The notes beneath the pieces are model-generated. The model saw only the letters and a list, made by a program, of their open reading frames with translations. It was not told the DNA's origin and ran no database searches. A stretch of 64,000 nt of DNA from NCBI GenBank assembly GCA_022452145.1, contig JAKURY010000005.1, forward strand, positions 39,460 through 103,459, read 5' to 3'. Position 1 is the first letter of the stretch; every line of letters starts with the position of its first letter. Positions 1 to 8,626 of this stretch are shown piece after piece. Position numbers and translations under genes: made by a program. The stretch comes from Acidimicrobiales bacterium (lineage in GTDB: Bacteria; Actinomycetota; Acidimicrobiia; Acidimicrobiales; MedAcidi-G1).

Positions 1-95
1 GCACCGTCTTCGTGTGGACCCCCGAGCCCAAGTCAGTACGCAAGGGGAAGGATCGGGGTGGCGTTGACGCCCCGGGAAGGAAGGTCGGGTCATGA
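1..95 (+). CDS. rimP: Ribosome maturation factor RimP, C-terminal end (partial)
   Basis: Only the last 30 or so codons are inside the window. The frame with codons starting at position 3 reads TVFVWTPEPKSVRKGK and on to a TGA at 93-95. The pattern TVF-x-W followed by a basic Pro/Lys tail is typical of the RimP C-terminus, and RimP is the usual gene directly upstream of nusA. RimP acts in 30S subunit assembly. The stop overlaps the nusA start (ATGA), so the two genes are probably translationally coupled. The assignment rests on a short tail plus synteny. Confidence 0.75.
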   Translation, partial: TVFVWTPEPKSVRKGKDRGGVDAPGRKVGS

Positions 96-1216
96 ATCCC
101 GAGATGATGGAGGCCCTCGAGGCCCTGGCGGTCGACCGGGGGGTCTCCGTGGACCTCCTGTTCGCCGCACTCGCCGATGCGTTGGAGTCGGCCTACAAGC
201 GCACGCCCGGAGCCCACGAGTTCTCGTGGGTGACCATCGATCCAGACACCATGGAGATCCGAGTGCTGGCCCAGGACCTCGACGAGGAGGGGGAGCCGGT
301 CGGCGAGGAGTTCGACGTCACCCCGGAGAACTTCGGCCGGATCGCGGCCCAGACCGCCCGCCAGGTGATGACCCAGCGGATCCGTGAGGCCGAGCGGGAC
401 CTCAAGTACGAGGAGTACGCGGGCAGGGAGGGCGACATCGTCACAGGCATGATCCAGCAGACCGATGCCAGGTACACCCTGCTGGACCTGGGGCGGGTCG
501 AGGCCCTGCTTCCCCAGGCTGAGCAGGTGCCGTTCGAGCGGCCCGAGGCGAACGCCAGGATGAAGGCCTACATCGTCGAGGTCCGCAAGACGGCAAAGGG
601 TCCGCAGATCGTGGTCAGCCGGACCCATCCAGGCCTCATCAAGCGCCTGTTCGAGCTCGAGGTGCCGGAGATCGCCGACGGCGTCGTGGAGATCAGGGCC
701 TGTGCCCGCGAGCCAGGCCACCGCACCAAGATCGCTGTGTGGTCCAACGACCCCAATGTGGACCCGGTCGGTGCCTGTGTGGGTGCCCGGGGCGCCCGTG
801 TGAGGATGGTCGTCAACGAGCTGCGGGGTGAGAAGATCGACATCGTCCCGTTCTCCGAGGATTCTGCCGACTTCGTGATGAAGGGCCTGTCGCCGGCCAA
901 GGTGAAGGAGGTCCTCATCGACGAGGAGACCGGCACTGCCACGGTGATCGTGCCCGACTACCAGCTCTCTCTGGCCATAGGCAAGGAGGGCCAGAATGCC
1001 CGACTGGCCGCCCGGATGACCGGATGGCGGGTCGACATCAAGAGCGAGACCCAGGTCGCCCAGGAGGCGGCATACGCCGACGTCGAGTGGGCCGAGGGTG
1101 AGTGGATCGTCAACGACGAGACAGGCGAACAGGTCTGGCAGCCCGCCGAGGGCGGTCCTGCCGTCTCCGCCGGCCAGTGGACCGAGGCGGCCACCGAGGG
1201 TGGGGAAGAGGAGTAG
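92..1216 (+). CDS. nusA: Transcription termination/antitermination factor NusA
   Basis: NusA binds RNA polymerase and nascent RNA and modulates pausing, termination and antitermination. The 374-residue product has the N-terminal polymerase-binding domain (MNPEMMEALEALAVDRGVS), an S1 domain around residues 110-180 (REGDIVTGMIQQ) and two KH domains (GARGARVRMVVNEL near 235 and AIGKEGQNARLAARMTGW near 295-315). It ends in a short acidic tail and lacks the C-terminal acidic repeats of the E. coli protein, as is usual in actinobacteria. The ATG overlaps the rimP stop, and the downstream order is ylxR, infB, rbfA, truB. Confidence 0.97.
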   Translation: MNPEMMEALEALAVDRGVSVDLLFAALADALESAYKRTPGAHEFSWVTIDPDTMEIRVLAQDLDEEGEPVGEEFDVTPENFGRIAAQTARQVMTQRIREAERDLKYEEYAGREGDIVTGMIQQTDARYTLLDLGRVEALLPQAEQVPFERPEANARMKAYIVEVRKTAKGPQIVVSRTHPGLIKRLFELEVPEIADGVVEIRACAREPGHRTKIAVWSNDPNVDPVGACVGARGARVRMVVNELRGEKIDIVPFSEDSADFVMKGLSPAKVKEVLIDEETGTATVIVPDYQLSLAIGKEGQNARLAARMTGWRVDIKSETQVAQEAAYADVEWAEGEWIVNDETGEQVWQPAEGGPAVSAGQWTEAATEGGEEE

Positions 1217-1267
1217 GGCGACCGCGGGCGGTCCGGTCTCCCTGCCCGGTCTCTTCACGGTCCTACT

Positions 1268-1546
1268 GTGGGAACTGCTCCCGAGCGGACGTGCATCGCG
1301 TGTCGGACGGCCGGCCCGGTCTCCGGTCTGGTACGGCTGGCATGGCCGATGGGAGTCGGTGTGCCCGTCGTGGGCCGGACGGAGCCCGGTCGCGGCGCCT
1401 GGGTCCACCTGTCCGGACCCTGTGTCGCCGGCCTGCGCTCCGCCGACCTGGCTCGGGCGTTTCGCCGGACGGTGTCCGCAGACCAGCTCGACGCTGCTGT
1501 CGCCGCCTGCCGGGCGGCTGCCGTCCGGGCTGGTTTCGACGGGTGA
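1268..1546 (+). CDS. rnpM: YlxR/RnpM-family RNA-binding protein (DUF448)
   Basis: A 92-residue protein with the family signature RTCIACR near the N-terminus and GRGAWVH near residue 45. YlxR was recently described as RnpM, a modulator of RNase P, in Bacillus. The gene lies between nusA and infB, its conserved position across Gram-positive bacteria. I chose the GTG at 1268 because it places the RTCIACR motif at residue 7, as in relatives. It is separated from nusA by 51 nt and from infB by 144 nt. The family call is firm; the role in this organism is inferred. Confidence 0.88.
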   Translation: MGTAPERTCIACRTAGPVSGLVRLAWPMGVGVPVVGRTEPGRGAWVHLSGPCVAGLRSADLARAFRRTVSADQLDAAVAACRAAAVRAGFDG

Positions 1547-1690
1547 TCGGAGCCCCCAACCGATAGCGTCAGACAGCGGTTCAGTCAGTGCCGGACGGTC
1601 TGACGAGCCCCGTCGAACCGGGGATCGAACCTTGAACGAGCAGAATTCAATTAGCAAGAACCCCACTAGCAACAGGACGTCGTAACCACC

Positions 1691-4492
1691 GTGCCAAAGA
1701 ACATCCGCGTCTACGAGTTGGCGCGAGAACTGGGGATGACTAACGGCGAGGTACTCGACCTCTGCGCCTCCATGGGAATCGGTGTGAAGAGCCATTCCTC
1801 CGGCATGGTGGAGGCTCAGGCCGATCGGGCACGTCGCAAGGCTGATCGTGAGGGCCTGAGGCGCGAGGTGCAGCCCGAGGAGGTCAAGGCCAAGCCAGCC
1901 AAGGCCAAGCCAGCCAAGGCCAAGCCGTCCGATGAGCCGACGCCCGAGCCGACGCAGGCGTCCGAACCGGAGCCGGTGTCCGAGCAGGAGCCAGAGCCGA
2001 CGGTCGACCAGGAGCCGGAACCGGAGCCGACGCCCGCACCTGAACCGACGCCCGCCCCTGAGCCGACCCCCGAGCCCGAGACCTCAGTCCCGAAGCGCGT
2101 TATCTCCTCGAGCGGCTCCTCGGCGCCCCCGAGGAGGGTCGTTGAGCCCGAGCCTGTAGTCGCCCAGCCGAGCTTCGAGCCGGTACCCCATGACGATGGT
2201 CCGTCGGTACCGGACCTGGCGGCCAGGGTCATCGACCCCGAGGCGTCGCGGCTTCCGCCTCCCGGTGCCACGCCCCCGTTGTCCGCTTCCGGCAAGCCGA
2301 TTCCGCCACCCCCCGGCCCGCCCGTGTCGTCGTCCGGCAAGCCGATCCCCCCGCCCCCCGGCATGGGTGGTCGCCGTACCCCGCCGCCGACTGGCCCCCC
2401 ACCGGGTCGCCGTACCGGCCCGCCGCCCGTGGGCCGTCGTCCACCGATGGGTGGAGGGCCGCGCGAGTCCGTACCCGGTGCCGGTGGCGCACGCCCGGGT
2501 GGTGGTCCCGGCGGTGGTCCCGGTGGTGGTCCCGGCGGCCGACCGGGTGGTGGTCCCGGGGGTCGACCGGGTGGTGGTCCCGGGGGTCGACCAGGTGGTG
2601 GTCCCGGCGGTCGTCGCCCACCTCGTCGAAGGGGGCGACGGCGCCGCAGCCGCGAAGAACTCCAGCCGATGGACGTTCACGCCTATACCCCCGATGACGC
2701 GTCGGTGCCCGAGGGCGAGGTGGTGGTGGATCGTGCCTCCACCGCCCAGGACCTCGGCCCCAAGCTGAACCGCACGGCCGCCGACGTCGTCCGCTTCCTG
2801 ATGCAGCAGGGTGAGATGGTGACGGCCACGCAGTCGCTGTCAGACGACATGATCGAGTTGTTCGCCGCCGAACTGGGCGCCGAGATCCGCATGGTGGATC
2901 CGGGCGAGGAGCAGGAGGTCGAGATCCTCAAGTTGCTCGACGTCGTCGACGACCTCGACGACGACGATGCACCGCTCCGCCCACCGATCGTCACCGTGAT
3001 GGGCCACGTCGACCACGGCAAGACCAAGCTGCTCGACCAGATCCGCAGCGCCAACGTCGTGGACGACGAGGCAGGTGGCATCACCCAGCACATCGGCGCC
3101 TACCAGGCCGAACACGGTGGTCGGAGCCTCACCTTCATCGACACTCCCGGCCACGAAGCCTTCACCGCCATGCGGGCGCGCGGTGCCGAATCGACGGACA
3201 TCGTCGTCCTGGTGGTGGCCGCCGACGACGGGGTCATGCCCCAGACGGTCGAGGCACTCGACCACGCAAGGGCGGCCGGCGTTCCGATCATCGTTGCGTT
3301 GAACAAGATCGACCGTGAGAACGCCGACCCCCAGAAGGTGCTGGGCCAGTTGGCCGAGCATGACCTGGTACCGGAATCCTGGGGTGGCGACACCGTCGTC
3401 GTCGAGGTATCAGCCCTGCAGAACCTGGGTGTAGACGACCTCCTGGACAACCTGAACGTGGTGGCAGAGATCGAGGACCTCCGGGCCGATCCGAACGGTC
3501 GGTCGCAGGGCGTGGTGCTGGAGTCGTTCCTGGACGTCGGTCGCGGCCCCGTGGCCACGGTGCTCGTCCAGCGCGGCACGCTGAAGGTCGGCGATCCGCT
3601 GGTGGCCGGCGCCGCCTGGGGTCGGGTGAGGGCCCTGGTCGACGCCAACGGCGAGCAGGTCAGGTCGGCCGGCCCGTCCATGCCGGTGCAGGTTCTCGGC
3701 CTCTCCGACGTGGCCGATGCGGGAGAGGGCTTCGTCGTCGCCCCGAACGAGAAGGTCGCCGGCCGGGTGGCCGACAAGCGGGGCCACTGGCGCCGTCAGG
3801 TCAACATCGGGCGGGATGCGCACGCCCTGTCGGGTGGCGCCCGCTTGGAGGACATCTTCACGCAGATCCAGAAGGGCGAGACGGCGACGCTGAACCTGAT
3901 CGTCAAGGCCGACGTGAACGGTTCACTGGAGGCGGTCACAGAGAGCCTCCGAAAGTTGGAGCGCGAGGACGTCAAGCTGGCGTTCGTACACCGGGCCGTC
4001 GGCCGGATAACCGAGAACGACATCCAGCTGGCCGCCACGTCGAACGCCACCATCATCGGCTTCAACGTCCGTCCGGAGCGCAAGGCCCGCGAGATGGCCG
4101 ACGTGGAGAAGGTCGAGATCCGCTCCTACGAGATCATCTACAAGCTGATCGAGGACATCGAGGCGGCCATGCTCGGCATGCTCGCCCCGGAGTTCGAGGA
4201 GGTCGTGACCGGCGACGCCGAGGTACGGGAGATCTTCTCGGTGCCCCGGATCGGCAAGATCGCCGGCTGCTACGTCACCAACGGAACCGTCACCCGCGGT
4301 TCCAAGGTCCGCTTCCTCCGCGAGGGAGCGATCATCTGGAAGGGCGAGGTCCGCTCGCTCCGACGTTTCAAGGAGGACGTGCGGGAGGTCCAGTCGGGAT
4401 TCGAGTGCGGCATAGGCCTCTCTGACTATCAGGACCTCAAGGAAGGCGACGTCATCGAGACGTTCGAGGAGCGGGAGATTCCCCGCACCTAG
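1691..4492 (+). CDS. infB: Translation initiation factor IF-2
   Basis: IF-2 is the GTPase that places initiator fMet-tRNA on the 30S subunit and promotes subunit joining. The 933-residue product begins with an IF2_N module (NIRVYELARELGMTNGEVLDLCASMGIGVKSHSSGM). A low-complexity linker follows from about residue 55 to 325: Lys/Ala repeats, Pro/Glu repeats, then Gly/Pro/Arg repeats. After this come a second IF2_N module and the G domain, with P-loop GHVDHGKT at 438-445, DTPGHEAF, NKID and the later domains. The start is GTG. The G domain and C-terminal half match normal family length; the extra size is all in the linker. Confidence 0.97.
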   Translation: MPKNIRVYELARELGMTNGEVLDLCASMGIGVKSHSSGMVEAQADRARRKADREGLRREVQPEEVKAKPAKAKPAKAKPSDEPTPEPTQASEPEPVSEQEPEPTVDQEPEPEPTPAPEPTPAPEPTPEPETSVPKRVISSSGSSAPPRRVVEPEPVVAQPSFEPVPHDDGPSVPDLAARVIDPEASRLPPPGATPPLSASGKPIPPPPGPPVSSSGKPIPPPPGMGGRRTPPPTGPPPGRRTGPPPVGRRPPMGGGPRESVPGAGGARPGGGPGGGPGGGPGGRPGGGPGGRPGGGPGGRPGGGPGGRRPPRRRGRRRRSREELQPMDVHAYTPDDASVPEGEVVVDRASTAQDLGPKLNRTAADVVRFLMQQGEMVTATQSLSDDMIELFAAELGAEIRMVDPGEEQEVEILKLLDVVDDLDDDDAPLRPPIVTVMGHVDHGKTKLLDQIRSANVVDDEAGGITQHIGAYQAEHGGRSLTFIDTPGHEAFTAMRARGAESTDIVVLVVAADDGVMPQTVEALDHARAAGVPIIVALNKIDRENADPQKVLGQLAEHDLVPESWGGDTVVVEVSALQNLGVDDLLDNLNVVAEIEDLRADPNGRSQGVVLESFLDVGRGPVATVLVQRGTLKVGDPLVAGAAWGRVRALVDANGEQVRSAGPSMPVQVLGLSDVADAGEGFVVAPNEKVAGRVADKRGHWRRQVNIGRDAHALSGGARLEDIFTQIQKGETATLNLIVKADVNGSLEAVTESLRKLEREDVKLAFVHRAVGRITENDIQLAATSNATIIGFNVRPERKAREMADVEKVEIRSYEIIYKLIEDIEAAMLGMLAPEFEEVVTGDAEVREIFSVPRIGKIAGCYVTNGTVTRGSKVRFLREGAIIWKGEVRSLRRFKEDVREVQSGFECGIGLSDYQDLKEGDVIETFEEREIPRT
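1885..1928 (+). repeat. 15-bp tandem repeat in infB (AKPAK units)
   Basis: Nearly three copies of the 15-nt unit aaggccaagccagcc encode AKPAKAKPAKAKP in the IF-2 linker. The reading frame is kept because the unit length is a multiple of three. Copy number could vary between strains by slippage. Confidence 0.7.
2500..2615 (+). repeat. Gly/Pro/Arg-rich tandem repeats in infB (24-nt unit)
   Basis: Several copies of a roughly 24-nt unit (cgaccgggtggtggtcccgg and variants) encode RPGGGPGG-type repeats in the IF-2 linker, next to a basic RRRGRRRRSR stretch. The repeats stay in frame. Long glycine-rich basic linkers occur in actinobacterial IF-2. The repeat explains long spurious reading frames on the other strand here. 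Confidence 0.75.
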
Positions 4493-4501
4493 GGGCAGGC
4501 C

Positions 4502-4894
4502 ATGGGACGGGGAGCACCGCAGGGTCGCCGACCTGCCGGCGGTGCCCGCGGCTACGACCGGGCCGACCGGCTGAACGAACTGCTGGTCCGGATCCTGGCC
4601 GAGGAGGTCGAGCGGATCGACGATGACCGCCTCGGCTTCCTGACCGTGACTGCCGTCGAGACCGACCGTGACCTGAGCATGGCTCGGGTGTTCGTGACGT
4701 CCGACATCGACGACGATGACGAACTCCTGGAGGCCCTCCTCGAGCTCAGGCCCCGCCTACACCGTGCCATCGGCGACCAGGCCCGCCTCCGTCGGGTCCC
4801 GCCGCTGGACTTCGTGGTCGACGACACGGTCCGTTCCGCTGACCGCATAGAGGAGATCCTCCGCGGGCTGGCACCCTCCGACGAGGAGGAATGA
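4502..4894 (+). CDS. rbfA: 30S ribosome-binding factor RbfA
   Basis: RbfA is a KH-like protein that binds immature 30S subunits and helps 16S rRNA 5'-end processing and cold adaptation. The 130-residue product has the expected RbfA core: DRLNELLVRILAEEVERIDDDRLGFLTVTAVETDRDLSMARVFV, and a C-terminal PPLDFVVDDTVRSADRIEEIL. It starts 10 nt after infB and ends one base before truB, so the three genes are probably one transcript. A short basic Gly/Arg N-terminal extension precedes the core. Confidence 0.94.
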   Translation: MGRGAPQGRRPAGGARGYDRADRLNELLVRILAEEVERIDDDRLGFLTVTAVETDRDLSMARVFVTSDIDDDDELLEALLELRPRLHRAIGDQARLRRVPPLDFVVDDTVRSADRIEEILRGLAPSDEEE

Positions 4895-4895
4895 C

Positions 4896-5798
4896 GTGGC
4901 CAACCGTCCGCCCGGCCCCGTCGGTCCCGACGGGATCGCGGTCATCGACAAGGCCGCCGAGTGGACCAGCCACGACGTGGTGGCCAAGGCCCGAGGGGTG
5001 TTGGGAACCCGCAAGGTCGGCCATTCGGGGACGCTCGACCCCGATGCCACCGGCGTGCTGGTGCTCGGGGTGGGTCGTGCCACCCGCCTCCTGCGGTTCC
5101 TGACGCTCCTCCCGAAGCAGTACGTCGGGCAGGTGGTGCTGGGTAGCGAGACCACCACGCTCGACGCCTCTGGTGAGGTAACCGCTGTCCATGACATGTC
5201 GGCGGTAACACCGGGCCGCGTGGCCCTGGCCGCCCGGCGGTTCGTCGGCGACATCGAACAGGTGCCGCCCATGGTCTCCGCGGTGAAGGTGGACGGCCGA
5301 CGCCTCTACGAGATCGCTCGGGAGGGCGGCGAGGTGGAACGCAGGGCCAGACCGGTATCGGTGGCCCGTTTCGACGTCACGCCTGCCGACGAGCCGGGCG
5401 TGTTCGACGCCGTGGTGGAGTGCTCATCCGGGACCTACGTGCGTACCCTGGCAGCCGACCTGGGTGTGGCCCTCGGCGGTGGCGCCCACCTCCGGAACCT
5501 CCGACGCACGGCTGTCGGGTCGTTCACCCTGGCCGATGCGCATTCGGTCGAATCACCGGTCCTCCTGCCGCTGTCCGAGGCCCTGCGGGACCTCTCCAGC
5601 GTCCGGGTAGACGAGGCCACGGCGGCCGACATCTCCTTCGGTCGACCGCTGGCGCTGTACCGCCTTGGACTCGACGCCGATGCGGGAGGAGATGGTCCGT
5701 GGCCGGTCCACGGGCCCGACGGCACCCTGCTGGCCGTGTACGAGCCGCACGAGGGTGGGGCCAGGCCGGTGATGGTGCTGGCCGCCGCAGGTTCCTGA
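4896..5798 (+). CDS. truB: tRNA pseudouridine(55) synthase TruB
   Basis: TruB isomerises U55 in the T loop of tRNA to pseudouridine. The 300-residue protein has the N-terminal IDKAAEWTSHDVVAKARG and the catalytic motif GHSGTLDPDATGVLVLGVG, in which the Asp of LDPDA is the nucleophile. YEIAREGGEVERRARPVSV and SGTYVRTLAADLG are also characteristic. The GTG start lies one base after the rbfA stop. A C-terminal domain with a short Gly/Asp-rich insertion follows. Length and motifs are normal for the family. Confidence 0.96.
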   Translation: MANRPPGPVGPDGIAVIDKAAEWTSHDVVAKARGVLGTRKVGHSGTLDPDATGVLVLGVGRATRLLRFLTLLPKQYVGQVVLGSETTTLDASGEVTAVHDMSAVTPGRVALAARRFVGDIEQVPPMVSAVKVDGRRLYEIAREGGEVERRARPVSVARFDVTPADEPGVFDAVVECSSGTYVRTLAADLGVALGGGAHLRNLRRTAVGSFTLADAHSVESPVLLPLSEALRDLSSVRVDEATAADISFGRPLALYRLGLDADAGGDGPWPVHGPDGTLLAVYEPHEGGARPVMVLAAAGS

Positions 5799-5895
5799 CC
5801 TGCTGGACATGACGGCTGGACGTGACAGCAGGGGGCGTCGTCCCCGATGGAATGTGCCGGTTGGCCGGTTGACGGGGCTACCGGCGGCCTCTCGC

Positions 5896-5901
5896 TAGCC
5901 T
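5896..5901 (+). promoter_or_regulatory. -10-like hexamer TAGCCT on ribF start
   Basis: TAGCCT lies 7 nt before the ribF GTG, with no Shine-Dalgarno sequence between. The spacing fits a leaderless transcript starting at or beside the start codon. No good -35 is seen at 17-18 bp. Confidence 0.55.
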
Positions 5902-5908
5902 CACCCGC

Positions 5909-6874
5909 GTGGAGATCCGTCGGGAACTGAGCCAGCATGACCCGTCCTCGCCGCGTACCGCCCTGACCATCGGCGCCTATGACGGCGTGCACACCGGCCA
6001 CCGGCAGGTCATATCAGAGGTCTGCCGGCTGGCCGTCGAACGGGGCCTCACCTCGGCCGTCCTCACCTTCGACCGTCACCCGGCCAGCGTGGTGCGTCCC
6101 GGTTCGGCCCCGCTGCTGCTCACCGACACCGACCAGAAGCTGGAAGAACTGGCCACCACCGGCGTGGACCTGACCATGGTGCTGCCGTTCGACGCGGAGC
6201 GGGCGACCGAGTCGGCAGAGTCGTTCATCCGCGAGGTGCTGGTAGGCGGACTGGGTGTCGCCCTGGTCGTGGTGGGGGAGGACTTCCACTTCGGCCACCA
6301 GCGCCTGGGCAACGTGGCGTTGCTTCGGGACCTGGGCGTCGAGCTGGGCTTCGAGGTGATGGGCCTGGGGTTGGTCGGCCTCGACGGCAGGCCGGCCCGG
6401 GACCACGAACAGGTCTCGTCCACGTTCATCCGTCGGGCCCTGGCACGCGGTGACCTGAAGCGGGCGAACGCCATGCTGGGGCGGCCATACGAGGTACGGG
6501 GGGTGGTCTTCGCCGGCGACCGGAGAGGCCGGGAAATGGGCTTTCCGACCGCCAACGTACGGATCGATCCCTCGATCCTGCTACCGGAGGACGCTGTCTA
6601 CGCCGGCTGGTACGAGCGACCCGACGGAGCGGTCCATGCCGCGGCCATCTCGCTGGGGACGCGGCCACAGTTCTACGAGGATGGCGCCGTGGTGCTGGAG
6701 GCCCACCTGCTCGAAGTCGGAGGGCCCGACGACGGGGGCCCGGACCTGTACGACGAGGCGGCACGGGTGCGCTTCGTCCGTCGCCTGCGGGGCCAGTCCC
6801 GCTTCGACGACCTCGACGCCCTGGTGGCCCAGCTCCACCGTGACGTGGCGGACACCAGGGCTGCCCTGGGCTGA
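5909..6874 (+). CDS. ribF: Bifunctional riboflavin kinase/FAD synthetase RibF
   Basis: RibF phosphorylates riboflavin to FMN and adenylates FMN to FAD. The 321-residue protein has the N-terminal nucleotidyltransferase domain (TIGAYDGVHTGHRQVI at the ATP site, then EDFHFGHQRLGNVALLRDLG) and the C-terminal riboflavin kinase domain (VVFAGDRRGREMGFPTANVRID, containing the GFPTAN motif). The GTG start is supported by a -10-like hexamer 7 nt upstream. It follows truB after 110 nt, the conserved order. It completes flavin cofactor synthesis fed by the ribE-ribBA-ribH operon downstream. Confidence 0.96.
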   Translation: MEIRRELSQHDPSSPRTALTIGAYDGVHTGHRQVISEVCRLAVERGLTSAVLTFDRHPASVVRPGSAPLLLTDTDQKLEELATTGVDLTMVLPFDAERATESAESFIREVLVGGLGVALVVVGEDFHFGHQRLGNVALLRDLGVELGFEVMGLGLVGLDGRPARDHEQVSSTFIRRALARGDLKRANAMLGRPYEVRGVVFAGDRRGREMGFPTANVRIDPSILLPEDAVYAGWYERPDGAVHAAAISLGTRPQFYEDGAVVLEAHLLEVGGPDDGGPDLYDEAARVRFVRRLRGQSRFDDLDALVAQLHRDVADTRAALG

Positions 6875-6889
6875 CGCGGGATCGACACC

Positions 6890-7624
6890 GTGGACCTGCC
6901 CGACGTGCTGCTGCTGGTCGGTGGCGGCCTGCTAGCTGGGTCGGTCAACACGATGGCAGGCGGCGGTTCGATGCTGACCGTGCCCCTGCTGGTCCTGGCC
7001 GGCCTTCCCGGCGACGTGGCCAACGGCTCGAACCGGGTCGGCATCCTGGCCTCCAACCTGAGCGCCTCGGCGACCTTCCGGCGTCTCGGCGTGTCGGGGC
7101 TGTCGAGGGTCCTGCCCGTAGTGATTCCGGTGGTCGTCGGTTCGCTCACCGGCTCGATCCTCATCTCCCGGCTGCCCGCCGAGTCCTTCGAGCGGGCATT
7201 CGGCGTGCTGATGGTGCCGCTGCTCGTCCTGTCCCTGCGACCACCGAAGGTTGCCGCGGCTGTCCGACCGTGGTCCGGCACGACCGCGGCCCTCGTCTTC
7301 TTCGGGGTGGGCTGCTACGCCGGGGCCTTCCAGGCCGGGGTCGGCCTGCTGCTGGTGCTGACCCTGTCGCGGTCCGGCCTGGACCTCGTGGTGGCCAACA
7401 GCGTCAAGGTGGTGGTCATCCTGATGGTGACCCTCACCGCCCTTCCGGTGTTCATCGTCGGCGGGCTGGTGGACTGGGGTCCGGCCCTGGTCCTGGCAGC
7501 AGGCTTTGGAGTCGGTGGCGCCATGGGCGCACGGGTGACCGTAGAGGGCGGCGAGCGGCTGATCCGGCCGGTCATGTCGGCCGCCGTGCTGGCCATGTCG
7601 GGACACCTGCTGGGCCTGTACTGA
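6890..7624 (+). CDS. TauE/SafE-family membrane permease
   Basis: A 244-residue integral membrane protein with about eight hydrophobic segments and the TauE/SafE signature GGGLLAGSVNTMAGGGSMLTVPLL at the N-terminus (broken here only by length). A second half-repeat, CYAGAFQAGVGLLLVLTL, sits near residue 145. Members export sulfite, sulfoacetate or other organosulfur anions, but the substrate cannot be read from sequence. The GTG start is 15 nt after ribF. A hairpin directly follows the stop, so it probably ends this transcription unit. Confidence 0.85.
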   Translation: MDLPDVLLLVGGGLLAGSVNTMAGGGSMLTVPLLVLAGLPGDVANGSNRVGILASNLSASATFRRLGVSGLSRVLPVVIPVVVGSLTGSILISRLPAESFERAFGVLMVPLLVLSLRPPKVAAAVRPWSGTTAALVFFGVGCYAGAFQAGVGLLLVLTLSRSGLDLVVANSVKVVVILMVTLTALPVFIVGGLVDWGPALVLAAGFGVGGAMGARVTVEGGERLIRPVMSAAVLAMSGHLLGLY

Positions 7625-7652
7625 GCGCCCGTACCGGGTTGTACCTGGGCGC
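7625..7652 (+). terminator. Hairpin directly after the TauE/SafE stop codon
   Basis: GCGCCC pairs with GGGCGC, with an inner GTAC/GTAC pairing, starting at the base after the stop codon. There is no T-run, so it would be a weak or Rho-assisted terminator, or a 3'-end stabiliser. It separates the upstream block from the FMN riboswitch unit. Confidence 0.4.
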
Positions 7653-7730
7653 CGAGTGCCCATATCGGGCGCCTGGCGCCGGCTGGATGCCACGGCACTG
7701 GGCGCGGATACGCTTGGGCCACAACAACAG

Positions 7731-7877
7731 TCCTCGGGGTTGGGTGAAAGTCCCGACCGGCGGTGAGTCGGAGTGATCCGATGAGCCCGCGAACCCCGGA
7801 TGGTCGCCGTGAGGCATCGTCCGGGGCCGACCAGGTGGGAATCCTGGGCCGACGGTCAGAGTCCGGATGGGAGAGGA
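7731..7877 (+). ncRNA. FMN riboswitch (RFN element)
   Basis: Conserved RFN blocks are present in order: tcctcgggg, then gggtgaaagtcccgaccggc, then agcccgcgaacc, then a variable arm, then ggtgggaatcctgggccgac, then ggtcagagtccggatggga. The P1 stem pairs TCCTC at 7731-7735 with GAGGA at 7873-7877. It precedes ribE by about 130 nt. FMN binding would lower expression of ribE-ribBA-ribH. I do not see an obvious T-tract terminator after the aptamer, so control could act on translation or through Rho. A -10-like TACGCT lies at 7709-7714. Confidence 0.93.
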
Positions 7878-8005
7878 CGTCGGAAGCGGTGATGGTGCCG
7901 CGGCCACCGGACCCTCGGTCGGGCGGTCGTGAGCGGTCATCGTGTCCCGTCGTGTCCCGTCGACTCCATGCCCCGGGGTTGGACATCTGGGAGAGCACGG
8001 GGCAC

Positions 8006-8626
8006 ATGTTCACGGGAATCGTCGAGGAACTCGGCACCATCCGTTCTGTCGACGAGGTCGGCGGCGGCCGACGCCTCGTCGTGGATGCGGCGACCGTGCT
8101 CGACGATGTCACCCTCGGCGCCTCCATCGCCGTGAACGGCTGCTGCCTCACCGTCGTGGAGTGGGGGGACGCCTGGTTTGGGGTGGACGCGGTTCCGGAA
8201 ACCCTCGAACGCACCACGCTGGGCGCCATGGCGCCCGGTGAGGCCGTCAACCTCGAACGCCCCCTGGCCGCCGACGGCCGGTTCGGTGGCCATGTCGTCC
8301 AGGGACACGTGGACACGGTCACCGAGGTGGTCGCAGTCGAGGCCCTGTCCGACGGGTCCCGTCGACTCACATTCCGCCTACCCGACGAGCTCGCCGGCCA
8401 GGTCATCGAGAAGGGTTCGATAACCCTGGACGGGACGAGCCTGACCGTTGCGGCCGTCACCCGGGACACGTTCGACGTGGCGCTGATCCCCCACACGCTC
8501 GATGTCACGACCTTCGGGGATCGCCGGACCGGCGACCTGGTGAACGTCGAGGCCGACGTCCTCGCCAGGTACGTCGCCGGCCTCCTGGCCGCCGGCCGCA
8601 TTGCCACCACAGACGGGAGCGGTTGA
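8006..8626 (+). CDS. ribE: Riboflavin synthase, alpha chain
   Basis: Riboflavin synthase dismutates two 6,7-dimethyl-8-ribityllumazine molecules into riboflavin and a pyrimidinedione. The 206-residue product starts with the invariant MFTGIVEELGTI and contains two lumazine-binding repeats: SIAVNGCCLTVVE with VNLERPL, and GSITLDGTSLTVAAV with VNVEADVLARYV. The ATG at 8006 is chosen because MFTGI is the universal N-terminus and a GGGAGAG lies upstream; longer in-frame extensions run into the riboswitch leader. It is the first gene of the FMN-controlled operon. Confidence 0.97.
   Translation: MFTGIVEELGTIRSVDEVGGGRRLVVDAATVLDDVTLGASIAVNGCCLTVVEWGDAWFGVDAVPETLERTTLGAMAPGEAVNLERPLAADGRFGGHVVQGHVDTVTEVVAVEALSDGSRRLTFRLPDELAGQVIEKGSITLDGTSLTVAAVTRDTFDVALIPHTLDVTTFGDRRTGDLVNVEADVLARYVAGLLAAGRIATTDGSG

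Noticed and set aside
2500-2615. Regularly spaced repeats that could suggest a CRISPR-like array
   Set aside because: The repeats are in frame inside infB, have no spacers of even length, and encode Gly/Pro/Arg repeats of the IF-2 linker.
7763-8005. In-frame upstream extension of ribE
   Set aside because: It runs through the FMN riboswitch; MFTGIVEEL is the universal riboflavin synthase N-terminus.
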